Of a stretch of DNA of 64,000 bases, positions 61,926-64,000 are shown piece after piece. The position numbers and the translations under genes were made by a program. The notes beneath the pieces were generated by a model that saw only the letters and a list, made by a program, of their open reading frames with translations, had not been told where the DNA came from and ran no database searches. Source of the stretch: Clostridium mobile (lineage in GTDB: Bacteria; Bacillota; Clostridia; Clostridiales; Clostridiaceae); NCBI RefSeq assembly GCF_018918285.1, contig NZ_JAHLQF010000003.1, forward strand, positions 496,001-560,000, given 5' to 3'. Position 1 is the stretch's first letter. Every line of letters starts with the position of its first letter.

Positions 61926-64000
61926 ATGTAAAATATTATCTAAAATGTTATCTATTTCTTCATCACCAGAATTATTTTCTTCTGGGTTTTCAGAAGAATT
62001 ATCTTCATTCTTGTCTTCATCCTTGTCTTTATCCTTATCTTTATCTTTGTTTTTATTCTTATCCTTGTCCTTATCTTTGTCTTTATCTTTATCTTTGTCC
62101 TTATTTGGGTCTTCTTTATGGAAATCACATAATTGTGTTGGAACAGTACCTTCAATAAAGAGTTCATTTCTAATTGTATCTTTTGGACAAAGATTAGTTG
62201 GTATTTTTCCTGATACACTACATATTGAGGCATCAACTACGCCAGAAGGTCTAGGAACTTCTTTGTAAGGCAAGTTCTTGTGAGCTTCTTTCATTATAGT
62301 TCCCCAAAGTCTTGCAGCGTCATTACTTCCTATATATCTACCAAATTCTCCGTAAGCATTAAAATCAGAGTTGTCATCTTTTCCTATCCATACTGCACCA
62401 GAATAATATGGGGTTAATCCAGTAAACCATAGGTCTTTAGAGGAACTTGCAGTTCCAGTTTTTCCTCTGGCCATTGGGCTAAAGTTAGCAGCTGTACCAG
62501 TGGATCCAGGTAGATAGCTTACAGGACCTTTTAATAAGTCATACATTATATAAGCAGCTTGTGGTGATAGAACCTTTGAGGCGGAATACTTTCCTTCTAG
62601 TATGACCTTGCCATTTCTATCTACTACTTTTCTATATAGTAATGGCTCAACCCTCATACCATTGTTACCAAAAACTCCAAAGGCAGCTGACATATCCAAT
62701 GTATTACTACCACTTACTCCAGCTTTACCGGAAAGCTGACCTAAAGAAAGAGCAGAAATACTAGTTTCATCAGTACTTTTATCAATTTTTAATCCGAATT
62801 TTCGTCCATAATCAGCGGCATTTTTTAATCCAACCTCATGCTCTATTCGTACAGAAATTACGTTTTTAGATTTTTGTAAGGATTCCCTTAAAGTCATATT
62901 TCCTTCATATACATTAGGGCTGTTTACTGGACTATAAGGTTGCCCATTTGTAGGATATAATTTACCTATCTCATATGGAACAGGTGCATCTTCATAAATT
63001 GAGGCCGCCGTAGCAATCTTCATGTCAATTGCAGGACCATGCACTGTTAATGGTTTTATACTTGAACCAACAGGTCTATAGAAATCTGTAGCTCTGTTAA
63101 AGGATAAAGGAGGCTGAGGACCTCTTCCTCCAATTAAAGCTTTTACCTCACCTGAGTGGTAATCCATTATAGTTGCTGATGCTTGAGGCTGCAATATTTT
63201 ATTATTATCATTTTTAGATTTAATTCCTAAAACACTGTCTAAATTATCAAAGGTATTTTGAGTAGAATCTTGCAGACTTCTATCCATAGTTGAGTATATT
63301 TCTAATCCACCATACATTAACATTTTATCTGCTTCTTCTTTACTTATCTTGTATTCAGCCATAAGATCATTGGTAACCTTTTTTATAACCTGTCTAGAAA
63401 ACCATTCATACTTAATCTTAGTGCCTACAGCAGTATTAATATTGAAAACTAATTTATTATTGTTCAAATCATCTAAGGCTTGTTTATATTCAGTTTCATT
63501 TATATGTCCAAGTTCCTTCATTTTCATCAATACAGACTTTGTCCTATTCATATAGGAAGATGTATTTTCACCTGATACAACAGCAAAATAAAAAGTGGAT
63601 GGACTTTGAGTTAGTCCTGCTATAAATGCAGATTCAATCAAGTTAAGGTCTTTAACATCTTTATTAAAGTATTGTCTTGCACCGGCCCCTACTCCATGAG
63701 CAGGTCCTCCTAAAGGTATAGTATTCATATAAGCTTCTATAATTTGCTCTTTAGATAATTCTTTTTCAAGTTGTAAAGCTAAATATATTTCTTGAACTTT
63801 TCTTTTAATTTTAACTTCATTGGATAGCATAGTATTTCTAACAAGCTGCTGAGTAATTGTAGATGCTCCTTGAAGTTTAGAACTACCGCTTAATTTATTT
63901 AGTACATTTTTGATGGTAACCCCAACTAGTCTTTTAAAGTCTACGCCTTTGTGGCTAATGAACCTCTCATCTTCAATGCTGATAAATGCATCAACTAAGT
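61923..64000 (-). CDS. Class A penicillin-binding protein (PBP1a-like), 5' end outside the window
   Basis: Bifunctional peptidoglycan synthase. The frame stays open to the window edge, so the cytoplasmic tail and membrane anchor are missing. The transglycosylase domain is visible: EDERFISHKGVDFKR, QGASTITQQLVRN and IIEAYMNTIPLGG. The transpeptidase has GSSIKPL (SxxK, catalytic Ser), KSKNVISVRI (SxN) and GKTGTASSSKDLWF (KTG). The C-terminal extension ends in a Lys-Asp repeat and an acidic Asp/Glu/Asn tail. It is convergent with spoVA. Whether it is a vegetative or sporulation enzyme cannot be told. Confidence 0.94.
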   Translation of the reverse strand, partial: LVDAFISIEDERFISHKGVDFKRLVGVTIKNVLNKLSGSSKLQGASTITQQLVRNTMLSNEVKIKRKVQEIYLALQLEKELSKEQIIEAYMNTIPLGGPAHGVGAGARQYFNKDVKDLNLIESAFIAGLTQSPSTFYFAVVSGENTSSYMNRTKSVLMKMKELGHINETEYKQALDDLNNNKLVFNINTAVGTKIKYEWFSRQVIKKVTNDLMAEYKISKEEADKMLMYGGLEIYSTMDRSLQDSTQNTFDNLDSVLGIKSKNDNNKILQPQASATIMDYHSGEVKALIGGRGPQPPLSFNRATDFYRPVGSSIKPLTVHGPAIDMKIATAASIYEDAPVPYEIGKLYPTNGQPYSPVNSPNVYEGNMTLRESLQKSKNVISVRIEHEVGLKNAADYGRKFGLKIDKSTDETSISALSLGQLSGKAGVSGSNTLDMSAAFGVFGNNGMRVEPLLYRKVVDRNGKVILEGKYSASKVLSPQAAYIMYDLLKGPVSYLPGSTGTAANFSPMARGKTGTASSSKDLWFTGLTPYYSGAVWIGKDDNSDFNAYGEFGRYIGSNDAARLWGTIMKEAHKNLPYKEVPRPSGVVDASICSVSGKIPTNLCPKDTIRNELFIEGTVPTQLCDFHKEDPNKDKDKDKDKDKDKDKNKNKDKDKDKDKDEDKNEDNSSENPEENNSGDEEIDNILDNILH
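62008..62106. repeat. Lys-Asp coding microsatellite in the PBP tail
   Basis: An imperfect six-base repeat (GATAAA/GACAAG variants on the coding strand) runs for about 100 bases and encodes alternating Lys and Asp with a few Asn and Glu. Such runs can vary in length between strains by slippage in steps of two residues without a frameshift. Confidence 0.85.

Noticed and set aside
62008-62106. Regular short repeats that might suggest a CRISPR array
   Set aside because: The period is six bases with no spacers, and it encodes Lys-Asp in frame with the PBP; it is a coding microsatellite.
61945-62268. Plus-strand frame rich in Leu and Ser
   Set aside because: It is the complement of the Lys-Asp repeat of the PBP gene; low-complexity DNA keeps the opposite frame open.

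Overview
The window is a low-GC Firmicute chromosome segment, most likely a Clostridium sensu stricto or a close relative. The support is AT-rich DNA, strong AGGAGG-type ribosome sites, frequent GTG/TTG starts, T-box and cobalamin leaders, and spore genes (alpha/beta SASP, YtxC, PdaA, spoIIAA-spoIIAB-sigF, spoVAC-D-E). I cannot name the species from sequence alone. There is no phage, insertion sequence, rRNA or CRISPR array.

Layout. 1-2.3 kb: the tail of a class I aminotransferase, a convergent dapA-dapB pair, and a decayed asd relic just upstream of dapA. 2.5-8.6 kb: a five-gene oligopeptide ABC transporter operon (oppABCDF). 8.6-12.4 kb: a minor SASP, a SAM methyltransferase, hslO, cobT behind a cobalamin riboswitch with its own terminator, and a tRNA-Phe/Gly/Cys cluster. 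12.4-24.5 kb: a DUF6873 gene divergent from ytxC, T-box-thrS, an autoregulated leader-infC-rpmI-rplT, the ktrB-ktrA potassium uptake pair, an rRNA methyltransferase and T-box-pheS-pheT. 24.5-34 kb: zapA, a lone glycosyltransferase, a U32 peptidase, mutS2, DUF523, an unknown gene and a convergent speA-like decarboxylase.

34-55 kb is the accessory part. After an orphan promoter/operator module and a TPR gene come galU and a surface-polysaccharide locus. The locus splits at a terminator near 49.7 kb. Module 1 makes and handles a modified UDP-sugar (EpsC/CapD-like dehydratase, WbpA-type dehydrogenase, WlbA-type oxidase, hexapeptide acetyltransferase) and adds three glycosyltransferases, a MurJ-type flippase, an unusual anchored solute-binding-like protein and a polymerase. 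Module 2 has a second polymerase, a GT4, a second flippase, the priming phosphoglycosyltransferase and a GT26 (TagA/WecG) enzyme. The aminotransferase expected between the WlbA-type and acetyltransferase steps is absent.

55-64 kb is sporulation-centred: pdaA (cortex muramic-delta-lactam), a divergent orphan adenine DNA methyltransferase strongly resembling CamA of Clostridioides difficile, the spoIIA operon behind a good sigma-H-type promoter, spoVACDE, and a class A penicillin-binding protein with a Lys-Asp repeat tail that runs off the window. The CamA-like gene beside spoIIA is the most interesting item, because it may be an epigenetic regulator placed next to the first forespore sigma factor. 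Cis-regulatory RNAs are plentiful: one cobalamin riboswitch, two T-boxes with readable specifiers (ACC for Thr, TTC for Phe) and a ribosomal-protein leader.

All protein assignments come from reading motifs and from recall of families; no database search was run. Starts were chosen by ribosome-site spacing and therefore sometimes lie inside the longest open frame.
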